A stretch of DNA of 64,000 bases from Morella rubra (lineage: Eukaryota > Streptophyta > Magnoliopsida > Fagales > Myricaceae). The translations under genes were made by a program, and so were the position numbers. Location: assembly GCA_003952965.2 (NCBI GenBank), contig CM025854.1, forward strand, positions 4,115,982 through 4,179,981, given 5' to 3'. Shown in pieces: positions 47,928-59,315 of the stretch. The notes below the pieces were generated by a model. It ran no database searches and was not told the origin of the DNA. It saw nothing but the letters and a program-made list of their open reading frames with translations. Each line of letters begins with the position of its first letter. The stretch's first letter is position 1.

Positions 47928-48601
47928 TTTGTACCTTGTCGTGGACTAAGCGATGATTAAACAAAGTAGTGGTGGAGGAAAGATTCAATAGAGAAAGACA
48001 AAAAACAAAGAGGAGACCCACGGCAGGAGACCCACGACACTTGAGAGAAGTATGAACGACGCAAGGAGAAAAAGAGCTGAGGAAGGTGTTGGCCAAAGTA
48101 GGGTTCATTAAGGCTAAAATGGGAAAGTGTGGCAAAAAAAAAGAAAAAGCACCATTGAAATACGTTAGTGGATTTTTCAACTTAAAATGATTGTTTGAAC
48201 CTTTTTCTTTTGACTCTTTTAACTACTTCGGGCTTGGGCTTTTGTTTTTTACAAACACTAAAAGTACCGAGCTATTTAACACATAGCCCATTAACATCCA
48301 TACTTAGAAATTTTTCAAGCTTTCCTCCATTGTTGCTTACAAAAGTCCTTCTTTCTTCACAGATGCAATATAGCTCTAGCCTAAGACAAACTTCGCATAA
48401 ACTTCTAACCTCAGAAAATTTGCAGAAAAATAAAAATAAAAATTGATGTAAATTCACTAAGACTTCTTCAGATACTCCAAATATTAATACACACATCAAA
48501 ATAAGATATAGAACATTTATAACAGATTTGATGATGAAATATTACTTAACTACCTTGACAAAAATTTAGTGACTAATTTATCAAATAAAAACCTAATTAT
48601 T

Positions 48602-48841
48602 TTAAGGCATTTGACAAATACCAACAGCTTGCTTTAAAAATTCAAATCTTGCTGAATCAAGTGGTTTTGTAAATAAATCAGCAAGTTGATTTTCTGTAGG
48701 TAAATGTTCAATAGAGATAATTTGTTTTTCAACTAAGTCACGTATAAAATGTTGCCTAATATCTATATGCTTTGACCTTGAGTGTTGTACAGGATTTTTA
48801 GAAATATTAATTGCACTCGTATTATCACAATAAATAAGCAT
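48602..48841 (-). pseudogene. Copia RNase H fragment
   Basis: The C-terminal part of Copia RNase H: YCDNTSAINISKNPVQHSRSK with the conserved DN and HSRSKHI, then LPTENQLADLFTKPL. It ends at a natural stop near 48602. The first half of the domain lies in a different frame upstream. Confidence 0.9.
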
Positions 48842-49078
48842 AGAATTTGATGAATATCATAATCTGAGAATATTTGTTCATCCATAAGAGTTGTGTACAA
48901 CAACTACCCATGGCTATATATTCGGCCCCAGTAGTAGATAAAGATATGAAACTTTGCTTCTTACTAAGCCAAGCACCAAATTAGTACCCAAGTAGAAACA
49001 TCCACCTGATGTACTCTTTCTATCATATGAATTTCCTGCCCAGTTAGCACCAGTGTATCCTACTAAATGAATATTAGA

Positions 49079-50899
49079 TTATTTAGAGTACCAAATACGA
49101 TAATCAATAGTACCATTAATATAGCAAATTATTTTCTTCACTGCATTCAGATGAGATTCTTTGGGATTTGCTTGAAATCTAGCACATATCCCTAAACTAA
49201 AAGATATATCTGGTTTGCTAACAGTTAAGTATAATAGGCTTCCTATCATACTACGATACATGGTATGATCAACATTTTTACCATTAGGATCAATACTCAA
49301 TTTTACTGAGGTATTCATTGGAACTTTGGTATGTTTCTTACTATCTAAGCCAAAACGTTTCACTAAGTTCTTTGCATATTTAGACAAGAAATAAACAGCC
49401 ATTTATTGCATTGTTTAATTTGCAGACCTAGAAAATAATGTAATTCACCTACCATACTCATTTCAATTTATTTTTCATGGATTCTGCAAACTCATTAGCA
49501 AGTGACTCTTTTAGAGAACCGAACACTATATTATCTACATAAATTTGGGCTATTATAAGATGTTTATTAGTTTTCTTTATAAAAAGAGTGCGATTAGCAC
49601 CTCCTCTAGCAAAGCCTTTTTAAAGCAAATAAGTAGTTAATCTTTCGTACCAAGCTCTAGGAGCTTGCTTTAAACCATAGAGAGCTTTCTTGAAGCTTGA
49701 AAACATGATTAGGATACTTAGGATCTACAAACCCTTTTGGTTGTTCTACAAAAAATTCTTCTCATGGAATACCATTTAAAAATGCAGATTTTACATTAAT
49801 TTGATGTAATTTAAAACCCATTGAACAAGATATGGCTAATAAAATTCGAATGGATTCCAATCTTGCTACTGGTGCAAAGGTTTCATCGAAATCGATGCCT
49901 TCTATTTGGGAGTAGCCTTGAGCTACGATACAGGCTTTATTTCTAACCATTACACCATTTTCATTTGATTTGTTGTTCTACAAAAAATTCTTCTCATTTG
50001 TTGAATACCATTTAAAAAATTTTACCATTTATTTAAAACCCATTGAACAAGATATGGCTAATAAAATTCGAATGGATTCCAATCTGGCTAATAAAATTCT
50101 TCTCATTTTATTAAAACCCATTAATAAAATATGGCTAATAAAATTCGAATGGATTCCAATCTGGCTAATAAAATTCTTCTCATTTTATTAAAACCCATTA
50201 ATAAAATATGGCTAATATTTGGTTGTCTACAAAAAATTCTTCTCATTTCCCATTGAACAAGATATGGCTAATAAAATTCGAATGGATTCCAATCTTGCTA
50301 CTGGTGCAAAGATTTCATCGAAATCGATGCCTTCTATTTGGGAGTAGCCTTGAGCTACGATACAGGCTTTATTTCTAACCATTACACCATTTTCATTTGA
50401 TTTGTTCTTATAGATCCATTTTGTACCAATGATATTATTATTAGTAGGTCTAGATACTAGACCACACATCATTCCTAATAAATTGATTTAGCTCATCTTG
50501 CATGGCATTAACCCAACATTCATCCTTTAAAGCCTCATTAATATTTTTCAGTTCAAACAAAGACACATAGCATGAATATGGAATTTGGTTTTGAACTCTA
50601 CCTCTTAACCTCATACCTTCATTGATCTCACCAATGACATTTTGTTTAGGATGATTCAATTTCACACGTGAAGAGGGTTCTGTAGCTTCATCAGAGTCAG
50701 ATTCTTTGTTCCCATCAAACTCCGTGTCAACTTGATCATTCTTTTCCTCAGTTAATTCCAAATGCTCAGTAGCATCTTGCTCTTCTTCAACCAGATTCTC
50801 TTGTTCCTCAAAAGTATTCTCAAGATCATTCGGGTTAGTAGCATCATTTAAATCATCATCTATTTTGACATTATAGTTTCCATAACAGTGAGAGTACAT
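49079..50899 (-). pseudogene. Copia reverse transcriptase region, fragmented and rearranged
   Basis: Pieces of Copia reverse transcriptase in several frames: an acidic linker and [18 protein letters not shown] (50899-50450), KARLVAQGYSQ-type motif as [19 protein letters not shown] (present twice, 50472-50227 and 49950-49762), and the LYLTVSKPDISFSLG connection region (49402-49079). Stops and the internal duplication make it non-functional. Confidence 0.88.
49739..50473. repeat. Scrambled local duplication in the RT region
   Basis: About 190-240 bases of RT sequence occur at both 49739-49975 and 50221-50410. Between them lie shuffled pieces of the same sequence, including a 78-bp unit in tandem (aatctggctaataaaattc at 50081 and 50159). 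Confidence 0.85.
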
Positions 50900-50949
50900 A
50901 AATTATAAACTCGATAAGCTCTACTTGATGATGAATATCCTAAAAATAT

Positions 50950-51668
50950 TCCTTCATCACTACGTGAATTAAATTTACCTAAGTTTTCTCTATCATGTAG
51001 AATGTAACACTTACTACCAAATATTTTAAAATACTTCACTGTAGGTCTTTTTTCATACCATATTTCATAAGGAGTTTATGAGTTTATGACGAAGATACAC
51101 ACGATTTATAATATGACATGCAGTATTTATTGCTTCACTCCAAAATTTTTTGCAATACCTTTACCATGAAGCATAACCCGTGCCATTTCTTGAAGAACTC
51201 GGTTCTTCCTTTCTACTACTCCATTTTGCTGTGGAGTAATAGGTGCTGAAAATTCTTTATGTATTTCTTTATCATAGCAAAATGTTTGAAAGCTTGAATT
51301 ATCGAACTCTGTCCCATGGTCACTCAAATTCTTAAAATTTTACGTCCTTGTTCATTTTATAAATGATTACAAAGTGTTTTAAGCTTCTCAAAGGTTTCAA
51401 ACTTGTCTCTTAGCAGCTCAACTCAGGTGTACCTGGAAAAATCATTTACTACAACAAGTATGTATTTTCTGCCACCAAGACTTTCAGTCTTTGTTGGCCC
51501 CATTAAGTCCATATGCAATAATTCTAAACATTTAGAACTACGAATATTAGTTATTTTCTTCTGAGATGTTTTAACTTGTTTGCCAAGTTGACATGGTCCA
51601 CAAACTTTGTCAACTATCTTAGCTAGTTTAGGAACACCATCAACTATACTAGAAATGTTTGATAAGTC
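50950..51668 (-). pseudogene. Copia integrase region
   Basis: The most readable stretch (51327-51127) has SDHGTEFDN, the second catalytic Asp region, and PQQNGVVERKNR with the catalytic Glu. Upstream bases in other frames continue the integrase core. Stops and indels are frequent. Confidence 0.88.
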
Positions 51669-52589
51669 TCAATAATTTAAGTGACCTAATCTTTGATGCC
51701 AAAGTTGAGATATATCAATTTTTGAGTTATAGCACGATACATCATCATTAATAACTAGTCCATAATAATTATCCGATGTACGAGTTCCACTAAAAATAGA
51801 TTTACCTTTAGAATTAATCACTGAACAATTATTTTTGGTAAATTTAACATCTAGACCAGAATCACATATTTGACTTATACTTAATAAATTTGATTTTAAG
51901 CCTTGCACATAGAACCCAGGGAGAGTTATAGATCCTTTACCAAGAATTTCAAACTTGCTTCCATCTCCAAATGTTACATCACCTCCTTTGCTATCTTTGA
52001 AAGTTGTGAAGAGACTTTTATCTCCACACATGTGTTTTGAGCAGCCGCTGTCAAGGTACCAAATAAAATTGCTCTTTGCCTTTAAGGCAATATGTGCTAC
52101 AAAACAAATGTTAGTCTCTTTCTTTTTCAAAACTAGCTTTTGATTAATAGCAGGACTTAGCTTTTGATTTATAATCTGAATTTGTTGAGATAACATATTT
52201 ACTTGAACTAACAACTTATCAAATTCAGACTTAGATACATCATTTGAAAATGAAGAAAGATGTCTTTTTCCATTTCTCAAGAGATCAAAGCATTTAGGTT
52301 TGGTATGACCGACTTTACCACAATGAAAACACTTGGGAATAAATCTGAAAAATTTAGACTTAGATAAAACAGGAGCTTTAGAGGTGACTACCTTGTTTAC
52401 CTTCTTTTGAGGTGCAAGTGTACTTTGAATTTTTTGAGTAGATGGCACAAAAACTACCTTGTTTGAAGATGTAGGTGCTGCTGTAGTATGATCAAAACCT
52501 AATCCTCTTTTATTTCCATCCGAGTGTCCTATACTTAGCATCTTTATCAAGTTTGCTGGTACCACATGAAAATTTCTTAAGTTGTTCAT
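51669..52589 (-). pseudogene. Copia zinc knuckle, protease and integrase N-terminus
   Basis: An open frame of 306 codons. It contains a CCHC knuckle (CFHCGKVGHTKPKC), the aspartic protease motif WYLDSGCSKHMCG, and the GAG-pre-integrase motif LWHQRLGHLNY at the end, where a stop replaces further integrase sequence. Confidence 0.9.
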
Positions 52590-52827
52590 TAGCTAGGTCC
52601 AGCTCCTTCGATAATTTTGATGTAACATCTTCGAGAGAAGTGTTCATAGTCATAGTTCTTGAATCATGGCGTTTTTCTCTACTAGTTTTTCAGTTAACTC
52701 ATCTCTTTCTTTTTCAACAAGAACAATTCTTTTAAGAGTCAAGAAATTCGCCTTCTTAATTTTAATACTTTCCTCATATAACTCTTGATAAGTCTCTTTT
52801 AAGCCTCAAGCTCATCAACATCCTCCA

Positions 52828-53858
52828 TTATAATTTTTTCTGGATCATCAAAATCAGTAAACTCATCAGTTTTAATAGAAGATGTAAATGCAGAAAATTT
52901 ACCTTATCATTATTTGAAGTTTCAGCATCTGAGGAATTTGACTCTATATCAGAATCTGAAAGTGTTGTCTTCATAGCATTCTTCCCTTTCGATTTCAAGT
53001 AAGTAGGACATTCGGCTTTAAGTGTTCCTTCACCCATGACATTTGCAGCCCTTGTTCTTGCTTTTTTTGAGCTCTTTCTTTTCAGATTTATCCTTTGTTC
53101 ATCACTCTTCCAACTTGGTTTCTTAGAAGGTTTTGAGTTAGATTTTTGGCCTTCCAATTTCTGCCCTTCTTGAACTTAAATGCTTTCCTAAAATTTTTAA
53201 CAAACAAGGCCATGTCTTCTTCATCAAACATCATGTCATCTTCAAAATCCAAATCCTCTTCTATTAAATTCAATGCAATGGATTTTCCTTTCTTTATTAC
53301 TGGAAGAGTCATTTCATAGGTATGAAGAGATCCTACAAGTTCTTCTAGTTTGATGGAATCTAATATTTTTCTATCTTTAATAGCTGTCACCTTCAACTTA
53401 AATCTTTCTAATAATGACCTCAAGACTTTACGAACTACTTTAGATTCAGACATCTTCTCACCTAAGCTAAAACTCGAATTTACCAAGTTGGTGAGTTTCC
53501 CATAAAAGTCATCAAAGCACTCATCCTCTCTCATTCTAAGTTCTTCAAACTTAGAAATAATCATCTGCAATTTTGAGTCTCTAACAGCCTTAGTTTCTTC
53601 ATGGGTTGTACAGAGAATGTCCCAAGCTTCTTTTGCCGTTTCACAATTTGAAATTCTTATAAACTCCTCAGCCGACACACTAGTAAATATGGCATTTAAT
53701 CCCTTATTATTCCAGCCTGCTGTCTCTCTTTCACTCGAGCTCCAAAGTTGTGAATTCTTTTTACTAGTGACCTCATTTACCATAACAGTTGGTTTTTCCC
53801 ATCCATTTGTCATAGCTATCCAAACTCTCTCGTCTATGGATTTTAGGAATACTTGCAT
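52828..53858 (-). pseudogene. Copia gag (UBN2-type), frameshifted
   Basis: 53858-53088 is open and matches the UBN2 gag domain (ISNCETAKEAWDILCTTHE, RMREDECFDDFYGKL, KVLRSLLERFKLKVTAI). Near 53157 the match moves to another frame (NSKPSKKPSWKS, AECPTYLKSKGK), so there is at least one indel. A first zinc knuckle is decayed around 53040. Confidence 0.88.
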
Positions 53859-53963
53859 CCTGACTTTTCAATAAGCATAGTTTGACCCATAGAAGAATGG
53901 TGGAACACCTAGAGATTGCCTCTTGTCCATCTTTAATAATTTGAGTCTAAAGAATCGAGATCT

Positions 53964-53975
53964 GCTCTGATACCA
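53964..53975 (-). promoter_or_regulatory. Primer-binding site for initiator Met tRNA
   Basis: Minus strand TGGTATCAGAGC, complementary to the 3' end of plant initiator tRNA-Met, two bases after the LTR end CA. Confidence 0.9.
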
Positions 53976-53977
53976 AT

Positions 53978-55126
53978 TGAACAAAGTGATTTAAGACTCA
54001 AAACCAACACTAGTCGAACCTAGAGAGGGGGTGAACAGAATCTACAACTTTTCTTGTAAATATTTAAATTAACAAAATTTTCTGCACAAGCTACACAAAA
54101 TCAGATCAGTAATTTCAACGTAAAAAATTACAGCAACATAATTTATCAAGCGGAATGTAAATCATGTAATTCAGAATCTATATCCAAGATTCTTTATAGC
54201 CAAAAACACCAAACATTCTCAGCTTGTTGTTCAACGATTATCAACACTTAATCAAGAACAATATAAACAAATCAATCACCACAAAGAGACACCAATCTTT
54301 TGGTTACGAAGAGAAAATCTCTTGGAAACAAATTCAAGAGACAAAAACTCTACGGGCCCGTAGGCCAGGGAAAGATTTCACTAGCTTTTCAAACTCAAAA
54401 TACAAGGTGATCCATAGACTCAAGAATACCCAAATTCCTAATCTAACACTCTTGTTTTCTTACCCGAAATACAACATTCAGATCTGCTCCATAACAGGGA
54501 TTGAGAACATCTCATCCATTCAAAAAGCTAACAATCTTTACCTTTGTCCATACCTTGCCGTCCTCCATTGTGAACTCACAACAACAGCAACTGCACGAAC
54601 ATGGCTCTTGGACCTTCAAGATTTTTAGCAACTTCTGAAGATCTTGAATTTCGTTTGGGAAAAAGCAATGGTGATCAAATATAGAACTAAGAATCCTAAA
54701 GAGAGGGGAAAAATCTTCAAGGCTCATTCTTAGTTCACACAAACAATGGCTCAGAAAAATGGCAGAAAGTCTCTGGAGAAGGTTTCTGCGTTGAAGGCTC
54801 GATTTCTGGATTTTTCTAAGTAAAGAATAATAATAAAATCATGGGGTTATATGCTTGAGAGTGTTTCACGTTAAAGTGGAAGTTTTGAGGCTTTCTTGGA
54901 GTCATTTAATTAGTTAGAAATGGTCTAACTAAAATTTGTTACAGCAATGCTTCAAATCGTGATTATGTCTAACTTGAGTCTGACTTCTAGCTGACTTGAC
55001 ATTTTTTAGGAAAAACTCAGTTTTTACTATTATCTTCAATTCTTCAATGTTCTCTCCCCATTTAGTTCCTCACTGGATATCAACCTTCTGTATCACCCTA
55101 AGCAAGAGCCCTACATTGTCCCAACA
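53978..55126 (-). repeat. Sirevirus 5' LTR, 1149 bp
   Basis: On the minus strand it begins TGTTGGGACAATG (55126 downward) and ends ...TTGTTCA, just before the primer-binding site. A related LTR fragment is at 24447-24726. No matching 3' LTR is found in the window. Confidence 0.8.
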
Positions 55127-55136
55127 AGAGCCACGT

Positions 55137-55165
55137 CTAGATCGGAGTTGCAGACGGCAGAGATT
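55137..55165. repeat. 29-bp direct repeat (retrocopy target duplication), copy 1
   Basis: ctagatcggagttgcagacg and nine further bases recur at 56325-56353 with one mismatch. The two copies flank the tufA retrocopy. Confidence 0.82.
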
Positions 55166-56324
55166 CTTTTTTTTGGGTGGCGGGGGAGAGAAGAATATGT
55201 GGATTTATGGTATTCGAGATGCGGAAAGCTCTGTCTAATCTCAAACCAATTCTCGTCTGCTACCAAATGGAAGCAAATCAGAAGACAAAACTATGCGAGT
55301 ACATGAAACAAGTGGACAAACTACCTATTATAACTTAAAACATAAATTGCATACCAACAAACCTTTAAGAGAAACAACAAAATCCACCATAATCGAATAT
55401 CGGATTTGTACACTTATATGATCATACAGGGGATAACTGTAGAAGAAATGGAGGCTTGGTTTGTGTAGAAGACACCAAAAATTATAAGTGAATCACGGGA
55501 AAGAGATCCCTAGTAATGCAATTCTGCAATCTTAATTGATTTACTAAACAAAGACTTGTTCAAATCATCAATAACTTCTACAATCTAATTCCCTTGAACT
55601 CATGCAGCAGGGTCTCTAAACCAAAAGTCTTGAGACATCTCTTCAAATTTCTTCTTCTTTTTTTGGGTAAGTGCTTCAAAACTTTTCACATTAGAGGCAT
55701 AGTCGCAAGCTCACTTTCCAAGCTTATCCTTTCTCCTCTCATAAACTGAATTAATAGTGACCACACATAAGTTGAACGAACTCATTCTATAATGGATTGG
55801 ATGACACCAGCCCCAATAGTCTTGCCACCTTCTCTGATCGCAAACCTCATCCCTTGCTCACAAGCCATCGGCATTATAAGCGCTCCACTACCATCTTAAC
55901 TTGGTCTCCTGGCATAACCATCTTCAACTCCTCATCCCTATCATTTCTAATACCTGAAACCTTCCCAGTCACATCCGTAAAAACTCCACCGCTAACAAGA
56001 ACAGCAAGTCGGTCTGCCGTTGCAGTATTGGAATGCAATTGTCCACAGCATCCATAAGTTTAAATATCTTGTCCACCCACTGGTTCTCGCCTTGGGTGAT
56101 CTTCAGGTCTGCCATTAGAGCCTCCAATGCCAGCAGAGTCGAGCCCGAGATGATGGGTACGTATCACCTGGGAACTTGTAGGAGCTCAAGAGTTCTCTTA
56201 GCTCTAACTCCACAAGCTGCAACAACTCCTCCTCGTCGACTTGGTCCTGTTTGTTTAGAAATACCACCATGTTCGGGACACCCACCTGCTTTGTGAGCAA
56301 GACATGCTCCTTTGTTGAATCCTT
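55166..56324 (-). pseudogene. tufA: Processed pseudogene of nuclear chloroplast EF-Tu (tufA), 5'-truncated
   Basis: On the minus strand this matches chloroplast-type elongation factor Tu: [60 protein letters not shown]. After an internal deletion near 55975 it matches the C-terminus ([40 protein letters not shown]). It lacks the GTP-binding N-terminus. Coding ends near 55790, followed by a 3' UTR-like stretch and a short A run (T run at 55166-55174). Flanking 29-bp direct repeats show it is a LINE-type reinsertion of an mRNA copy. Frameshifts and deletions make it non-functional. Confidence 0.85.
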
Positions 56325-56353
56325 CTAGATTGGAGTTGCAGACGGCAGAGATT
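56325..56353. repeat. 29-bp direct repeat (retrocopy target duplication), copy 2
   Basis: Partner of 55137-55165, directly adjoining the 5' (truncated) end of the tufA copy. Confidence 0.82.
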
Positions 56354-56513
56354 TGGCCAAGCTGTCGAACCAACCGGTCAACCTTTGCTCCGCAACGGTG
56401 GAACCAGAGAAGGCGGTGTCAAGATCTACAGCGCTATGAGTTCTATCGGGGATTTAGCGTTCTAAATGAAATGGGAGAAGAAAACTCAGATCCACGCTTA
56501 TTTGAAAGAACTA
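56354..56513 (-). other. Unidentified gene-like segment inside the outer repeat
   Basis: GC content is higher than the surroundings (ctggttccaccgttgcgg on the minus strand). It may be captured host sequence next to the outer inverted repeat, but I do not recognise a product. Confidence 0.35.
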
Positions 56514-56627
56514 GGTTCTAAATGGTTCGTTTTTCTTACTGTATCATTTTGCAAAATTGTGCATTTTTCTTCAAGCCACATTAGCTACTGAGTTATCAGC
56601 TGATGTGACCCTTCCGTTAGGGAAACA
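56514..56627 (-). repeat. Outer inverted repeat, right copy
   Basis: Complement of 42335-42447, ending cttccgttagggaaaca at 56611-56627. With its partner it encloses the Sirevirus, the second palindrome and the tufA copy. Confidence 0.7.
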
Positions 56628-56649
56628 GACAATCCCTGACGAAAGAGTC

Positions 56650-57450
56650 ATTTCATCAAAAAGTGTAAACTAAAGGACTAAAATTTGAAAAAATAAAATC
56701 CAAGGACTAAAAAATAAAAGGGGTAAAACCCAAGACTAAACTGCTAAATTCCCTATTTTTAAAGTCATAAATGACATATCTTGTGGGCGACTGGTCTCTT
56801 GGTTGAATTATGAATGTACTAATGACTTGCCATGGAGATTGCGTGTTGCCGGAGTCATGGCAGCTAAACGTATCTATATAGAAAATGCCGCGACCCTAAT
56901 TAATTATGTACTTCTAACTTTTGAAATAAACGGATGAGATTTCAACATGTCATTGATTTCTTATTCATCAATTGAGGCACAAATTATATTAATGCTTATG
57001 CGTAAGCATTAATATTCAATATTAGAGAAGCTTAATTGGATAGGAGTCACAAGACAAATTAAAATGTTATTGCACACAAGAATTTCCGCTAAAAGAGGGA
57101 TCGTTATTGTCCAAGTGGCCTTGGATTGAAATGTTCGTAATGTTAAGGTTTCCGATCCCAAGTTGGTCTTAGCTAGACGAGTTGTCGCAAGTCAGGAAAA
57201 AAGGTCCAGTCCTTAATTAAAGGTTCCCTAAATCTAGGGGGGACGCCACACACTAAGACGCGCTTGAAGGCAAGCAGAATCTATAGCAACGCAATTTTGA
57301 TTATTAGGCAAATGAAGAATCACCATTTCTTTTATTATGCATAATAAGAAGAGCAAAGTACATAGCCTAAAAGCTAGGTGAAACTAGGAAAATTCTACAG
57401 CACAAAGGTTTTTACTTACCTATAACCGTGTTGTTGATATACGAACAACA
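56650..57450. other. Intergenic, no gene seen
   Basis: AT-rich DNA. A short inverted repeat, taatgcttatgcgtaagcatta, lies near 56990-57012. Otherwise nothing is recognised. Confidence 0.5.
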
Positions 57451-57467
57451 TGCCATGGCTCCTATAT

Positions 57468-58580
57468 TTAGATTTCATCGTCTTCATCCACTTCATATTT
57501 GTGCTTGAGGTTACAAGGCTTTCGCAACATTTGAAATGCCTCCAACTCCATTACAACTTCTTTCATGTTAGGTCGGTTCTTCCCATTCAAGTCTAAGCAT
57601 GCACCTTTTCGCCAGGTTTGCAACTGCAATGAGCTCTTCTTTCTTACCTTCCATCAAAACTTGATTATCAAGAATACCAAACAACTTGTTTTCTTCTATT
57701 GCATGAACGATGTGTCGCTAAACTTTTGGCTTCTGATGTCTTTGTTGAAGAGATTGTTTTTTCTCCAGTTAAGAGTTCAGCAAGGACAACACCAAAACTG
57801 TAAATATCACTCTTTTCTGTGAACTAGCTCGACTGGAAATACTCTAGGTCCAAATATCCAAAAGTCCCATATACAAACGTTGTCAAGTGGGTTTGATCAA
57901 TAGCAACGGATCTTGAAATGCCAAAATCTACTAGTTTTGCTATAAACTTTTCATCTAAGAATATATTTGTCGACTTGATGTCCCGATGATAAATAGGGGA
58001 CGAAGCTCCTGAGTGTAAATAAAAAAGAGCTCTTGCAACTTCTATGGCAATTCATAAGCGCATATTCCATGTTAGTGAGCACTCTTCATTTTGATTATTG
58101 AGATATTGGGAAAGAGTTTCATTAGGAATGAGTTTATAAACTAAGAGGGGAACTTCTGTTTCCAAACAACAGCCAAGTAGCTTAACCACATTCCTATGAT
58201 TGATCTGTGAAAGAATGACAACTTCGTTGATGAATTCCCCCACTTTTCCTTCATCAAGTACATTAGATTTTTTAACTACAACAAGCATTCCGTTGGTTAA
58301 CATGCCTTTGTAAACAGTGCCTTGTCCCCCTTGACCAAGTATTCTATTAACACTGAACTTGTCAGCAACCATCTCCAAATCCTTTGAGTTGAATAATTTA
58401 GTACTTTCAACATTGGCATCACTTGAAAATAGTTGCCGTTGTAGGAGTAGTCCACCATTTCGCTTAAAAAACTTCTCCTTGCGTTTGCGCATCTTCCTTT
58501 TCTTTACCAATTTATTCAACGACGATCCACCAAGGAGTACTAGAAGTAATACCCCAACAATTCCTGCTCATCTCATGAAT
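57468..58580 (-). pseudogene. Wall-associated kinase-like, transmembrane and kinase exon, broken
   Basis: On the minus strand: a hydrophobic segment ([12 protein letters not shown]), the WAK juxtamembrane [17 protein letters not shown], glycine loop [17 protein letters not shown] with the catalytic Lys, [16 protein letters not shown], an activation-loop region, and the tail ending VDEDDEI with TAA at 57468-57470. Lesions: CGA to TGA in RLRIAIEVA (near 58052), CAG to TAG in SSQFTEKSD (near 57825), and indels near 57706 and 57603. Galacturonan-binding and EGF exons should lie at higher coordinates but are not seen. It is a dead receptor-kinase remnant. Confidence 0.88.
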
Positions 58581-58639
58581 GAAAGAGGAAAAACATTACT
58601 TCGTGCATTTGGAAAGATTAAGTAATAGTGATCGTTCCT

Positions 58640-59315
58640 TTCTATTTATTTTTTTGCCAGACAAGTCCATGTCTAAGTTTTAGAGACGTGCAATTGCTAT
58701 CTGGTTTTCAATATTCTAACAATAGATCATTATACATCAAGCATTAATTATATACCACTGCCAACTGTGTAAAAATTATATATGGCGATCGAGCTCTATG
58801 AAATGTACCTCAAAGAAAATCTAAAACCAAGAAGAGCAGTAAAACAAGCTGGGATACTTGATAAATTTTCTGCAGGTGAAGACCTCAGGTCTCTCAGGTC
58901 AATGCTTAATACTGATCAGTCGTGCTCAAATCAATTGAAGTTTTTAGATAATCATAGGCCAAGGCAAGCGGCCTATGATTGAATCCACCGCCACCAACAC
59001 TTGTTTATCCATCTAAACTCATTATAAATATATATACGATCCCGGCCTATAGAATTTACTAAATCAAGTCTCCATATTAACCAAACGATATTATCCCTTT
59101 CACTATATTCAATTGGAGGCTGGTATATATGGGTAACAAGCAAGATAAAGATTCCGTGATCTTGTGATTCTATAAATTACCAGCCATAAAAAATTTGCAA
59201 AGATCAATAACATAATATTTCGATTCCCTAGATTGCTCCAAGAATACTGTATTAGGAGTAGTTCAGTTCATTATCAATATATGCAAGTTTTCCAAAACCA
59301 AAATGCGAATGGATG
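58640..59315. other. Intergenic, no gene recognised
   Basis: Contains one open frame of 66 codons on the plus strand (58782-58982) with no family I recognise, and otherwise AT-rich DNA. Confidence 0.5.

Larger units (their letters stand above)
42470..48073. repeat. Second large inverted repeat, arms about 2.7 kb
   Basis: 42470-45192 is the near-complement of 45285-48073, with position x pairing with about 90516 minus x. The spacer of about 90 bases is 45193-45284. Each arm carries the same Sirevirus downstream ORF, the same purine tracts and a CT/GA microsatellite (42597-42633 and 47880-47923). Arms differ by scattered substitutions and indels, and the right arm has a short extra copy of gtgggtctcc near 48020. 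Beyond 42470 and 48073 the flanks are unrelated. Confidence 0.93.
45193..55126 (-). mobile_element. Degenerate Sirevirus (Ty1/Copia) retrotransposon, 3' LTR missing
   Basis: Minus-strand order: LTR (55126-53978), primer-binding site, gag, zinc knuckle and protease, integrase, reverse transcriptase, RNase H, then the extra ORF and multiple polypurine tracts. This Copia order plus the downstream ORF identifies a Sirevirus. All ORFs are broken. Where a second LTR should follow the purine tracts, an inverted copy of the element's own tail (42470-45192) stands instead. Confidence 0.85.

Noticed and set aside
54224-54742. 134-codon frame and its antisense within the LTR
   Set aside because: They lie wholly inside the Sirevirus LTR, which is not expected to encode protein.
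34757-58580. One WAK gene split by 22 kb of insertions
   Set aside because: The kinase part lies upstream of the extracellular part in the reading direction, which is the wrong order.
58782-58982. Open frame of 66 codons on the plus strand
   Set aside because: No recognised motif, no splice or promoter context, and short enough to occur by chance.
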